From Thermocladium sp. UBA166 (lineage in GTDB: Archaea; Thermoproteota; Thermoprotei; Thermoproteales; Thermocladiaceae): a DNA stretch of 18,583 nt. A program made the translations under genes and the position numbers. The stretch spans positions 6,079 through 24,661 of the forward strand of contig DAHE01000016.1 in assembly GCA_002508315.1 (NCBI GenBank). Direction: 5' to 3'. This document shows, piece by piece, positions 1 through 7,208 of the stretch; position 1 is the first letter of the stretch, and the number at the start of each line of letters is the position of its first letter. The notes beneath the pieces are model-generated. The model was given only the letters and a program-made list of their open reading frames with translations, was not told the origin of the DNA and searched no databases.

Positions 1-1
1 C

Positions 2-262
2 CCAAGGCTGGCGAAGCCACTCTTCATAAGCACGTCCAGGTTCGTGAAGTCACAGCTGAGCCCGGCCCTTCTCTCCAGGCTGGATGAGTCGAACGTGCAC
101 GTCATAACTGACACCTGCCCCATAGTGTCCCCATTCCTAAGAAACAGGGGCCTCCTCAGCATAGCGACCCCCTCCTCCAAGTCCGTTTACTACATGCCCA
201 GGCTGGTGAACCTAAACGCCATGCCGTGCGAAATCGATGAATGCATAGGTGACTTGATGTGA
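2..262 (+). CDS. Phosphomevalonate dehydratase large subunit (aconitase X catalytic), C-terminal part
   Basis: Open from the window edge in frame 2, so only about the last 86 residues are present and the true start lies upstream. The sequence matches the C-terminal end of the AcnX catalytic family (DUF521): a beta strand ending in FISTSRF, then VITDTCPIVSP, then a segment with SKSVYYMPRL. In archaea this subunit pairs with the swivel subunit to dehydrate mevalonate 5-phosphate to trans-anhydromevalonate 5-phosphate in the archaeal mevalonate pathway, making isoprenoid precursors for ether lipids. The cysteine in DTC is a plausible Fe-S ligand, but that is family inference. The stop (TGA 260-262) overlaps the start of the small subunit by 4 nt, which supports a coupled heterodimer. 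Confidence 0.85.
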   Translation, partial: PRLAKPLFISTSRFVKSQLSPALLSRLDESNVHVITDTCPIVSPFLRNRGLLSIATPSSKSVYYMPRLVNLNAMPCEIDECIGDLM

Positions 263-660
263 CGCTGAGGGGGAGGACGGTATACGGGAAGGGCGTGATA
301 GCCGGCAGAGCGGTCGTGATGAGGACGCCCATATCGTTCCTCGGCGACGTGGACGGCAGGAGGGGCACGGTGAAGGTCGGCGGCGAGGAGAGAAGCATTG
401 GTGGCCGGGTCCTCATCCTGCCCTTTTCCCGGGGATCCACCGTTGGTCCCTACATAATGTATCAATTGGTCAAGTACGGCAACGCCCCCCTAGTCATACT
501 CTCCGTTAAGGCCGATACCCTCATGTTGATAGGCGCGGTGATGGCCGGCATACCGCTGGTAACCGACCTGCCTAACTCCCTGCTTGGGGTCGGCGACGGC
601 GAGGAGGTGGTGGTGGACTTAGATGGAGGCGAGGTGAGGCTGGGTGGAGAGGATCGATAG
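259..660 (+). CDS. Phosphomevalonate dehydratase small subunit (AcnX swivel domain)
   Basis: 133 residues, the normal length for a stand-alone DUF126/AcnX swivel domain. Residues 50-70 carry the family signature (VLILPFSRGSTVGPYIMYQL), whose SRGS segment belongs to the active site formed with the large subunit. With its neighbour it should dehydrate (R)-mevalonate 5-phosphate in the cytoplasm. The start is GTG at 259; a purine-rich GGTGA at 248-252 can act as ribosome binding site. It overlaps the upstream stop by 4 nt and the next gene by 17 nt, so the operon is translated with coupling. Bacterial and fungal AcnX fuse both domains; the split form here is typical of archaea. Confidence 0.9.
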   Translation: MTLRGRTVYGKGVIAGRAVVMRTPISFLGDVDGRRGTVKVGGEERSIGGRVLILPFSRGSTVGPYIMYQLVKYGNAPLVILSVKADTLMLIGAVMAGIPLVTDLPNSLLGVGDGEEVVVDLDGGEVRLGGEDR

Positions 661-1465
661 GATAGCGTCCCTGATAAGGGAGATGGGGCTGGACACTGTG
701 AGGAAGTTCGAGGAACGCGATCCGCAGTACGTGGCGATAAGCAGGCTCTGCGGCTCGGTTAGGGATAAGTGCACGGCGCTAGCCCTCACAACGCTGAACT
801 CCCTAGTAAGCTATATGTTGACGGGGAGGGGGGAGCGGCATTGGAATTACTTCAGTGATTACTTCTCGAGGAGGGGCGTCGGGGACATCTGTGACGACTT
901 CATCAAGTACGTCCTGGCCAGTCCATTTCTTGGCAGGCTCAGGCAAGCCAAGATACAGAGGATAAGGGAGGTATGCGGCTCGGGCGTGGTGGGTGAATTA
1001 AATAAGTGCGGCCTGGGCCTTGATGAATTAGCCAAGAGGTTAGGCGAGGCGTTGGGGGTTGATTGGAGGGCTAAGACAATAGTCTTCTCAGTGAAGATGG
1101 CGTACTACGTGTTTAGGGCGTGCGGAGACGACCCGCAGCGGTTACCCAACGTACCCATACCAGTGGATTACAGGGTGTCGACTATAACCCATTGCAGCGG
1201 CCTCTCCAGCGAGCCCCCCAGGAAATTAATGGGCAGGCAGCGGTTGGTGCAGGACGTATGGGACCAAGTATCGAGGCTCAGCGGGGTTCCAGCGATAAAC
1301 CTGGACAGCTTGATCTGGGTAATGGGGGGCGCGTTGATATATAACGGCTTCGACGTGGGGAAGGCAATGGATGAGGTGAAGCCCATGGTTCCAGGCAAGG
1401 AGGAGACGGCGAGGCTATTGTTAACGGAGCTCTCCCGCGACTGTGGAGGGGGGGTCTATGGCTAG
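644..1465 (+). CDS. AGOG-type N-glycosylase/DNA lyase (8-oxoguanine repair)
   Basis: 273 residues, close to the about 256 of the Pyrobaculum aerophilum AGOG enzyme. This helix-hairpin-helix family excises 8-oxoguanine and cuts the strand by a lyase step in base excision repair. Shared blocks include RDPQY (26-30), LTGRGERHWNYF (59-70), DFIKYVLASPF (85-95), AKTIVFSVK (143-151) and PIPVDYRV (171-178). By alignment from memory with Pa-AGOG, Lys144 is the Schiff-base nucleophile and Asp175 the catalytic aspartate; both are present. The GTG start follows a purine-rich GGTGAGG and lies inside the end of the swivel-subunit gene. The gene overlaps the Pop5-like gene by 8 nt. Confidence 0.93.
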   Translation: MERIDRIASLIREMGLDTVRKFEERDPQYVAISRLCGSVRDKCTALALTTLNSLVSYMLTGRGERHWNYFSDYFSRRGVGDICDDFIKYVLASPFLGRLRQAKIQRIREVCGSGVVGELNKCGLGLDELAKRLGEALGVDWRAKTIVFSVKMAYYVFRACGDDPQRLPNVPIPVDYRVSTITHCSGLSSEPPRKLMGRQRLVQDVWDQVSRLSGVPAINLDSLIWVMGGALIYNGFDVGKAMDEVKPMVPGKEETARLLLTELSRDCGGGVYG

Positions 1466-1757
1466 GTACTTGATCATGGAGACCCTGGACGACGTGGAGG
1501 TAGTTTATGGAGAGCTGGAGACCGCTGCTCGGGGGATCGCTGGATTGGCCTGGCTGGGGTGCGGGATGGAGTTGAAGGGGATCTACGGAAACAGGTTCGT
1601 GGTGAGGACGCGCACTAAGTGCCTTAAGTGGGTCAGGGCCGCCGCGGCGTCGCTGGGCAGGCCCGTAATAACAGTTAGAGTGACGGGATCCGCCAGGAAG
1701 GCGAGGGCCCTGGCTAAATCCCTCAAGCCGCTCTACGCGCCGAGCGGGTTTACTTAA
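1458..1757 (+). CDS. Pop5/Rpp14-like RNase P protein (probable)
   Basis: 99 residues from the ATG at 1458, which follows a strong GGAGGGGGG ribosome binding site; an in-frame GTG at 1443 is less likely. It starts with RYLIMETL and has a central GNRFVVRTRTKCLKWVRAAAASL segment (given here in pieces: strand FVVRT, helix WVRAAAASL) followed by VITVRVTGSARKARALAK. This matches the ferredoxin-like Pop5 pattern, in which a strand, a VRAAL-type helix and a GxxRKAR-type tail recur. Pop5 supports the catalytic domain of RNase P RNA in tRNA 5' processing. Thermoproteaceae are known for reduced RNase P, with Pop5 and Rpp30 retained. It is the last gene of the operon. The assignment is from pattern, so moderate confidence. 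Confidence 0.6.
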   Translation: MARYLIMETLDDVEVVYGELETAARGIAGLAWLGCGMELKGIYGNRFVVRTRTKCLKWVRAAAASLGRPVITVRVTGSARKARALAKSLKPLYAPSGFT

Positions 1758-2175
1758 CTAGGTTCACCCTTACCCCGTGCATCCTCCATATCGCCTCCTC
1801 CACCGCCCTCGCCTCGCCGGGGAAGTTCTCCAGCTGCAGCTTGGTTGGGTTATCCCTAACCCATGGGCATTCCCTCGATATGATTACCTCCCCAGTCTTT
1901 GGATTGTAGAGGAGGGGATACATTTTACAGGCAAGCGGCTTCTCCTCATGTATTGTGCACCTCTTTCTCTCCTCATCGTAGAAGGGGCAGTAACCCCTTA
2001 TTAACCACCTATACATTCTTCGCCCATTCACTTTCAATTCCTTGAACTCCAGCGAGGCCCCCGCCCGGGGAGCCAGGCTCCTCAGCCTCTCGGCTTCGTC
2101 GGGAAAGACTACGGGGCACTGCTCCTCTCCCTCGAAGTAGCAGCACCTCTCGCAGAATAAGCACTCGAACCCCAT
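1750..2175 (-). CDS. YkgJ/UPF0153 family cysteine-cluster protein
   Basis: 141 residues with an N-terminal C-x2-C-x2-CC cluster (Cys5, 8, 11, 12), Cys20, and a second group at Cys63, 73, 83 and 103 that includes the family phrase C-x-IHEEKPLACKMYPL. This architecture defines the UPF0153/YkgJ family, thought to bind Zn or an Fe-S cluster; the cellular role is unknown. It converges on the Pop5-like gene with an 8-nt overlap of the 3' ends. A TATA box (2196-2203) centred about 24.5 nt before the ATG supports this start and a leaderless mRNA. Family confident; function open. Confidence 0.87.
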   Translation of the reverse strand: MGFECLFCERCCYFEGEEQCPVVFPDEAERLRSLAPRAGASLEFKELKVNGRRMYRWLIRGYCPFYDEERKRCTIHEEKPLACKMYPLLYNPKTGEVIISRECPWVRDNPTKLQLENFPGEARAVEEAIWRMHGVRVNLVK

Positions 2176-2195
2176 CGCGGACCCAGGCGGCGCCC

Positions 2196-2203
2196 ATTAT
2201 TAA
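2196..2203 (-). promoter_or_regulatory. TATA box of the YkgJ-like gene
   Basis: Minus-strand TTAATAAT, centred about 24.5 nt upstream of the ATG at 2175, giving a leaderless transcript. Confidence 0.5.
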
Positions 2204-2244
2204 CGTTAACTGGTTCCCACGGGTACCGGGGCCCTTATTGGTGG

Positions 2245-3423
2245 TTAATTTATTATCGCTGTGGCTATGCTGGCGTTGCCGACGGCGTAATTACCCCTGT
2301 CCCAGTAGGCAGTGGACAACTCGCTCACGTAGCTCGGCATGCTGAATGGCAATCCCTTCAGCATGAAGTAGGAATCGGCGTAGGCCCTGTCGAACATGTT
2401 TCTAAGCGATGATGCCGACACGTACTCCAAATACTTCCTACGCCTCCTCAAGTAATCCTCGCTGACGAATTCATGCGCTCCCAGGATCGCCGATCTAAGC
2501 TGGCCCAGCACTGAATCCAGCTTATCGAGCTCCACCGCCTCCACCACTGCCTGCATGTATGCAATGCCGGGGAAGAGCTCCCAATCCACATCGAATGAAT
2601 ACGCCAATCCCTTGTTCCTCAAGTTCCTGAACAGTATCGACGATGCGCCATCCGATAACTGGAACTCCATCAATGCCAGCCTCAAGTAGGTGCTCCTAGG
2701 ATCCTCATTGCCCATGGCCAGCGAGAAGGAGATGTAAGCCCCATCCCCCCCTCCCCGCTCCATTACGTCCCGCGGGGACTCCATGCTGGGCTTTCTCCTG
2801 ACCGGTCGCCCCGGCTCCACCTTGGAGAAACACGCCCGCGCCGCGTTTATGGCCTCGTCCCCCACGTTGCCCACCATTGCCACCTTGATGTTCCCTCCCA
2901 CGTAGTTCCTGGCCTTGTGCTCCACTAGGTCTTGCAGCGTTACCGAGCTAACAGTTTCATGAAACCCAGTCACCGGATCCCCTAGATCGCTTCTGCCAAA
3001 GAGGGCCTGGGTCCCTAAATCCCATATCCTGGAGCTGGGGTTCTCGTCCCTCAACTGTATCTCGGAGAGGACTACGTCCTTCTCTCTGAGAAATTCATCC
3101 TCGCTGTACTTATCGTTGAGCATCATCTTGCAGATAACATCTATCAAGCGGGGAGCGCTCTCTGAGAGGGTCTCGAATGCATAGATAGTATAATCCCTGC
3201 CAGTGAACGCATTAGCCATCCCCCCGAGCCCCTCTATCGTCATGTCCAGCTCCTCCCCGCTGATCCACTTATTGGACTTAAACATCATGTGCTCCAACAA
3301 GTGGCTCACCCCCCTCATGCGCGGCTCCTCGTATATGGAGCCAACCCCGACGCCAACGGCTATTGCGGTCACCCTGGACTCCGCCTTGTCTATTGAGATC
3401 TCCACCCCGTTATCCAGCAACAT
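2245..3423 (-). CDS. M16 family zinc metallopeptidase (single-unit insulinase-type)
   Basis: 392 residues, equal to one two-domain half of a pitrilysin or one processing-peptidase subunit. The inverted zinc motif HxxEH is at His41-Leu-Leu-Glu44-His45, and the third ligand fits Glu121, 76 residues after His45 as in mitochondrial processing peptidase beta. The C-terminal half has RNLRNKGLAYSF, the usual M16 inactive-domain signature. So this is the catalytic type of subunit; no inactive partner is encoded nearby, and it may self-associate. It lacks a signal peptide and should be cytoplasmic. It lies 41 bp after the secretion-type cluster on the same strand but has its own TATA box, so a functional link is only suggestive. 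Confidence 0.92.
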   Translation of the reverse strand: MLLDNGVEISIDKAESRVTAIAVGVGVGSIYEEPRMRGVSHLLEHMMFKSNKWISGEELDMTIEGLGGMANAFTGRDYTIYAFETLSESAPRLIDVICKMMLNDKYSEDEFLREKDVVLSEIQLRDENPSSRIWDLGTQALFGRSDLGDPVTGFHETVSSVTLQDLVEHKARNYVGGNIKVAMVGNVGDEAINAARACFSKVEPGRPVRRKPSMESPRDVMERGGGDGAYISFSLAMGNEDPRSTYLRLALMEFQLSDGASSILFRNLRNKGLAYSFDVDWELFPGIAYMQAVVEAVELDKLDSVLGQLRSAILGAHEFVSEDYLRRRRKYLEYVSASSLRNMFDRAYADSYFMLKGLPFSMPSYVSELSTAYWDRGNYAVGNASIATAIIN

Positions 3424-3444
3424 GGCTTGGCTTGGGCGTGTGGG

Positions 3445-3452
3445 CGTTAAAT
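3445..3452 (-). promoter_or_regulatory. TATA box of the M16 peptidase gene
   Basis: Minus-strand ATTTAACG centred about 25.5 nt before the ATG at 3423, within the 41-bp gap after the membrane-protein gene. It indicates that the peptidase can be transcribed, leaderless, independently of the upstream cluster. Confidence 0.5.
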
Positions 3453-3464
3453 GCTCTACCGCAG

Positions 3465-4202
3465 CTACTCGCCGTAGTATAGGGGCACTATCTTGGCGGG
3501 CGCTCCGTCCACGTATATGACCATGAATCTGCTTCCCACTATGGACTCCAGCCTATCCCTGTTCTCTAGTATGGCTTTTACCTTATCGTTAACCATGGCC
3601 TTATCCGTGATGGCGCGTTGAATCACGTCCCTAACATCATCCAGGGTATCGGCATCCACCAAGCTTATCGATCTGTTCTTCTCCTTGCCCACGGAGCTAA
3701 TCGAGACTTGGTACTGATCCACCTCCTCCCTGATGAGGAATAGCTTTTCTATGTACTCCAGCACGGAATTGATGGCTTGGGGAGCCGTTATGGATTGAAT
3801 GAATTCGTCGAAGCTATCATAGATGGCCACATCAGTTACCCGCCCCTTGGCCTCCGACACGTAAATCGACTTAGCCTTCCCCCTCCTACTTCTGTGCGCC
3901 CGCTTGGATTTTCGCCTTCCCCCTCCCTCCTTGACGGTCTCAGCCGCGCTTCTCCGCAGCCTTATTGGGTTCTCGATGCCGATCCTCTCCATGAGGAACG
4001 AGAAGCCATAGCCCGCCGGTATCCCTATCAGTAGGCCTAGGTAAGGAATGGCGGCCGGATATATGAATGATGCAAACGCCAGTATTATCGCTATCGCAGC
4101 AGCGACTAACCCTATGAATGCCGCCGGTAACCTGGCCGCCCCTATTATGAAGAGCGCCGCGAATATGGAGGTGAACGCCATGATTGTGGCGTACTCAATC
4201 AT
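3465..4202 (-). CDS. Three-helix membrane protein with basic linker and cytoplasmic domain (unknown)
   Basis: 245 residues, not recognised as a named family. Three hydrophobic segments lie at about 4-21, 26-45 and 50-71. A strongly basic linker follows (about 80-112, with RRKSKRAHRSRRGKAK), which by the positive-inside rule puts the C-terminal domain (about 125-245) in the cytoplasm. That domain repeats the pattern of the 100-residue protein encoded just upstream: an SFDEFIQ-type start, an SLVDADTLDDVRDV-type middle and a strand ending in VDGAPAKIVP. The ATG follows GAGGGGAG, a clear ribosome binding site for an internal operon gene. Position after a secretion ATPase suggests a membrane anchor or regulator of that machine; this is inference. 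Confidence 0.85.
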   Translation of the reverse strand: MIEYATIMAFTSIFAALFIIGAARLPAAFIGLVAAAIAIILAFASFIYPAAIPYLGLLIGIPAGYGFSFLMERIGIENPIRLRRSAAETVKEGGGRRKSKRAHRSRRGKAKSIYVSEAKGRVTDVAIYDSFDEFIQSITAPQAINSVLEYIEKLFLIREEVDQYQVSISSVGKEKNRSISLVDADTLDDVRDVIQRAITDKAMVNDKVKAILENRDRLESIVGSRFMVIYVDGAPAKIVPLYYGE

Positions 4203-4239
4203 CTAACTCCCCTCAAGGCGGGGTTTGCCGCTCGTCTCA

Positions 4240-4542
4240 TCATATCAAGTCGCCCGGCACTATGTATATATTGCTTGGAGAGCCGTCCTCCTCCACCAGC
4301 ACTATTATGCCGGAGTAATCGCTGCTCGTCCTTATTCTCTTCAGCATGGAGTTAACGTCGTTTAAGACATCCTCAACATCATCTTTGAAGGAGGCATTCA
4401 GCGATGTTACGGATCCATTCTCTACATCGATCGCTTCAACGCCGTTCACGTCAGCATCCAGCGCCTTCCTCAACCTATCCCTCTTGGACTCCAGGTAACT
4501 TATTAACTCCCCAAAGGATGCGAATATGTGGACATCTATCAC
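4240..4542 (-). CDS. Small soluble protein paralogous to the adjacent membrane protein's cytoplasmic domain (unknown)
   Basis: 100 residues, acidic, no membrane segment, not recognised. It starts at GTG 4542, sharing a GTGA overlap with the stop of the secretion ATPase, so it is translationally coupled to it. Visible pattern: IFASFGELISYL (6-17), a helical charged stretch, NGSVTSLNASFKDDVEDVL (42-60) and IIVLVEEDGSPSNIYIVP (79-96). The same order of elements occurs at about 126-242 of the membrane protein encoded 37 bp downstream, suggesting a duplicated fold. A role as soluble partner or competitor of that domain at the ATPase is a hypothesis. Confidence 0.85.
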   Translation of the reverse strand: MIDVHIFASFGELISYLESKRDRLRKALDADVNGVEAIDVENGSVTSLNASFKDDVEDVLNDVNSMLKRIRTSSDYSGIIVLVEEDGSPSNIYIVPGDLI

Positions 4543-6053
4543 GCGGTCTCTACCTCGGCGACTCCCTCCACCTCGGCTAGCACCTTATCGGGCTTAGTGT
4601 AGTACCTCTCTATTGTTTTCGCTACTTCGTTGAAGTCCATCATCTTCCTCTCGACCATCCAATTAATTACCCTAGTCCTCCTCCTAAGCTCCTCCTCCAA
4701 TTCCTCCTCGTCCTGGCCGGTCGCGTCCGCTATCTCGCGCAGCAAGAAGCTCTGGCCCACCAGCACGTGGACGTCGTTCTTGGGATCCCACCTGAACACT
4801 GGCCTAACGTCATCGGCGGTCTGGACCTCGCCTACCTCCGTAACCCTCCTCGTCAACCTCTCCCCCACTCTCACTCTCCTCACCATGACGAAGATATTCA
4901 TTGCCGGTATGTATGCCTTCGGCACGTTCATGGGTGGCGACGTCAACCTGTTTATGGCGGCGGTGAAGTCCTCGGCGTGCATTGTGGAGACGCCGCCGTG
5001 GCCCGTGTTCACTGCTTGGAAGAGCACGTAGGTCTCCTCTCCCCTCACCTCGCCCACCACTAAGTAGTCCGGCCTCATCCTCAGCGTGGCCTTCACCAAA
5101 TCGAACAGCGTCACCTCGTTGGTCTTCTCGGGCCCAAAGGATAGCCTCGGCGTCAAGCGTATCCAGTTCTTGTGGGGCAGCCGTATCTCCGGCACCTCCT
5201 CCACGGTTATTATCTTTAGGTTGGGCCTCAAGAACGTCGCCATGGCGTTCAAGAACGTGGTCTTCCCCGCGCCAGTCACCCCCAGAACAAGGAATGATTT
5301 GTGGTTGTCCAGCATTAGCCAGAAGTAAGCCGCTATCTCGGGCGATATATTACGGCTCTGTATTAATTGGGTGAAGGTTATGGGCGTTGCCTTGAACTTC
5401 CTTATGGTAAACGTGCTGCCGCCGGGGGAGACCTCCTGCTTATATGTTATGGCTATCCTGGAGCCATCCGGCAGCTGCGCATCGACTATTGGCGCCGCCA
5501 CCGAGACGTGCTTGCCCGCCATGTGTATCAGCTTCGAGACGAAGTCATCCAGCGCCTGGGCGTCCACGGGCACTATGTTCGTGGGGATAGTCTCGTAATC
5601 CTTGTGGAACACGAATATTGGAGCCCCCACCCCATCCGCGGATATATCCTCTATGTTTTCATCCTTCATTATGGCGTCGATGGGTCCGTAGCCCAGCAGA
5701 TCCTTCTCCATGTGGTAAGCCATCCTGTCCAGGTTTATCTTAGTGCCCCTAATCAATCCCCTATACCTATCAAGTATCCTCTTTATCTCCCTGCTGAGCC
5801 TCTCCCTGGGCTTGTCGAGAGCCTTTATGTCTGCGGGAGGCGGTAACTCTAGCATGACCAACTTATATATCTTGTTATAGATCTCCACTTCCTTCCTGGT
5901 GAGGGATTGCTCCACCAAGTAGTACATCAATGCTCCCGTGTCCTCGTTCTCCGCTATCACCGCGCTAGCGTACGGCGGGGAAAGGTCATACCTCCTTATC
6001 TCTCTATAATTAGGCTTCATTTCCTCAAGCCTGAAACCAGAACCAGCTGGCAC
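4539..6053 (-). CDS. Type II/IV secretion system ATPase (GspE/ArlI/TadA-like), canonical
   Basis: 504 residues. The N-terminal domain (about 110-250) carries LLGYGPIDAIMKDENIEDI, typical of this superfamily. The RecA-like domain holds Walker A GVTGAGKTT (258-266), the Asp box TVEEVPEIRLPH (283-294), Walker B LVVGEVRGEE (331-340) and the His box GHGGVSTMHA (351-360), all intact. Such hexameric ATPases power assembly of archaeal pili or archaella from the cytoplasmic side of the membrane. A TATA box centred 25 nt before GTG 6053 makes the transcript leaderless at this codon, so I keep it over the ATG at 6020. It heads the operon with the 100- and 245-residue proteins. The actual appendage cannot be told from the window. 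Confidence 0.93.
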   Translation of the reverse strand: MPAGSGFRLEEMKPNYREIRRYDLSPPYASAVIAENEDTGALMYYLVEQSLTRKEVEIYNKIYKLVMLELPPPADIKALDKPRERLSREIKRILDRYRGLIRGTKINLDRMAYHMEKDLLGYGPIDAIMKDENIEDISADGVGAPIFVFHKDYETIPTNIVPVDAQALDDFVSKLIHMAGKHVSVAAPIVDAQLPDGSRIAITYKQEVSPGGSTFTIRKFKATPITFTQLIQSRNISPEIAAYFWLMLDNHKSFLVLGVTGAGKTTFLNAMATFLRPNLKIITVEEVPEIRLPHKNWIRLTPRLSFGPEKTNEVTLFDLVKATLRMRPDYLVVGEVRGEETYVLFQAVNTGHGGVSTMHAEDFTAAINRLTSPPMNVPKAYIPAMNIFVMVRRVRVGERLTRRVTEVGEVQTADDVRPVFRWDPKNDVHVLVGQSFLLREIADATGQDEEELEEELRRRTRVINWMVERKMMDFNEVAKTIERYYTKPDKVLAEVEGVAEVETA

Positions 6054-6073
6054 GCGCTTGCAATATTCAATAG

Positions 6074-6082
6074 TTTAATAAA
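6074..6082 (-). promoter_or_regulatory. TATA box of the canonical secretion ATPase operon
   Basis: Minus-strand TTTATTAAA, centred 25 nt before the GTG at 6053. It lies in the 129-bp gap after the membrane-protein gene and decides the GTG start. Nothing else is evident in that gap. Confidence 0.6.
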
Positions 6083-6182
6083 GTTATTCCCAGCCAATCA
6101 TCAATTTCCTCTACCCGCTCATTCATGGCGAGGAGCCTTAATCCTTGTTAAATTGAATTAGGCCATCAATCCCATTACCGAG

Positions 6183-7208
6183 CTATGCCACCAGTAATTG
6201 GATTGCCATGAATAATGGAATCAACATGACGCCCAACCCGATGCTGTGAACGGCCTTGCCGGTCAAGATGGACGTGATGACGCCATCTATCGCCAACACC
6301 CCCCTCGAGCTGCCCAGGGATGGGAAGACGGGAAACGGGCCGGCGGCGGGTGTCACGCTCGCCATCAAAACCCTAACCGTTGCGCAGAGCAACACGTAGG
6401 GAATAGGTATCATAGATCCATAGATTACAAGCGATCTACGATTCTCGTCCATCCATGACAACACATCATACACTACCCTGTTCACCTTGGATAAGAACAG
6501 CGGGGCACCCATTGAGCTCGCCACGTCGAAGAGCCTGCCGAACTCTGCTCCAATTACCGTGTCCCCCGGCGGTCGGGGAGGGTTTGGGCTCCACATTAAT
6601 TCATTGAATGAATTCATTATCTTGGACCTAATCATGCCTGTAAACAAGTATTCCCGCCTCAATTGGGGCGCGTAGGCGACCGTGAAGGCCATCGAGGCTA
6701 TCATGAGGGAGTACGCGTACCCCCGCACCAGGATGAGCGCGACGCCTCCGGCCACCGCCCCCGCCGCCAGCGGGATCGAGTAATCATACCTTACCTCCTC
6801 CACTTGGAAGTAATGTATTAAGGGCAGCATTCCAGCCATGGCTAGCGGAAGCAGGAGGGCGGGGCCTCCCAAGAGCATGGTCAGTATCATGGCTATTGAC
6901 AGGCCCACCGCCGTCATCAACGTGGACGTCAATGCATCCCCCGCCTCCTTCCTCTGCCTATCTAGGTAATTCCTCAATGCGTTGTGGAGGAACTCAAAGG
7001 AGTTATCAGCCCCCGTGCCCGCCCTCTCGTAGTTAACCGCGGCCCTGTATAGCTCCGCCCTAAAACCGTGCCCGCCGCCCTCCGCGGGATCGAGTTCCTC
7101 CATCCTAGTCCACTCTCCATCATTGATGGCCTTGACGGCCCCGCTAACGCCCACCAGGGGAGCCATTAGGACGAATATGGAGTAATCGATCAACTCCTTA
7201 AACCTCAA
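6183..7208 (-). CDS. Polytopic membrane protein, secretion-ATPase platform partner (TadC/ArlJ-like, probable)
   Basis: 341 residues with hydrophobic segments at about 92-112, 114-132, 143-161, 164-181, 260-283 and 322-340, plus a weaker one at 10-25. A cytosolic-looking region (about 183-258, FNELMWSPNPPRPPGD) separates helices 4 and 5. Size and helix grouping resemble the T2SSF/TadC platform proteins that transmit ATPase motion to pilus assembly, but I see no diagnostic motif, so the family call rests mainly on context. Its ATG overlaps the stop of the divergent secretion ATPase (ATGA, 7205-7208). It ends in a hydrophobic helix. It is the only platform-like protein in a locus with two ATPases. 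Confidence 0.75.
   Translation of the reverse strand: MRFKELIDYSIFVLMAPLVGVSGAVKAINDGEWTRMEELDPAEGGGHGFRAELYRAAVNYERAGTGADNSFEFLHNALRNYLDRQRKEAGDALTSTLMTAVGLSIAMILTMLLGGPALLLPLAMAGMLPLIHYFQVEEVRYDYSIPLAAGAVAGGVALILVRGYAYSLMIASMAFTVAYAPQLRREYLFTGMIRSKIMNSFNELMWSPNPPRPPGDTVIGAEFGRLFDVASSMGAPLFLSKVNRVVYDVLSWMDENRRSLVIYGSMIPIPYVLLCATVRVLMASVTPAAGPFPVFPSLGSSRGVLAIDGVITSILTGKAVHSIGLGVMLIPLFMAIQLLVA

Noticed and set aside
5367..5846. 159-codon frame antisense to the canonical secretion ATPase
   Set aside because: The opposite strand encodes all ATPase motifs in this stretch; the frame is a GC-bias shadow.
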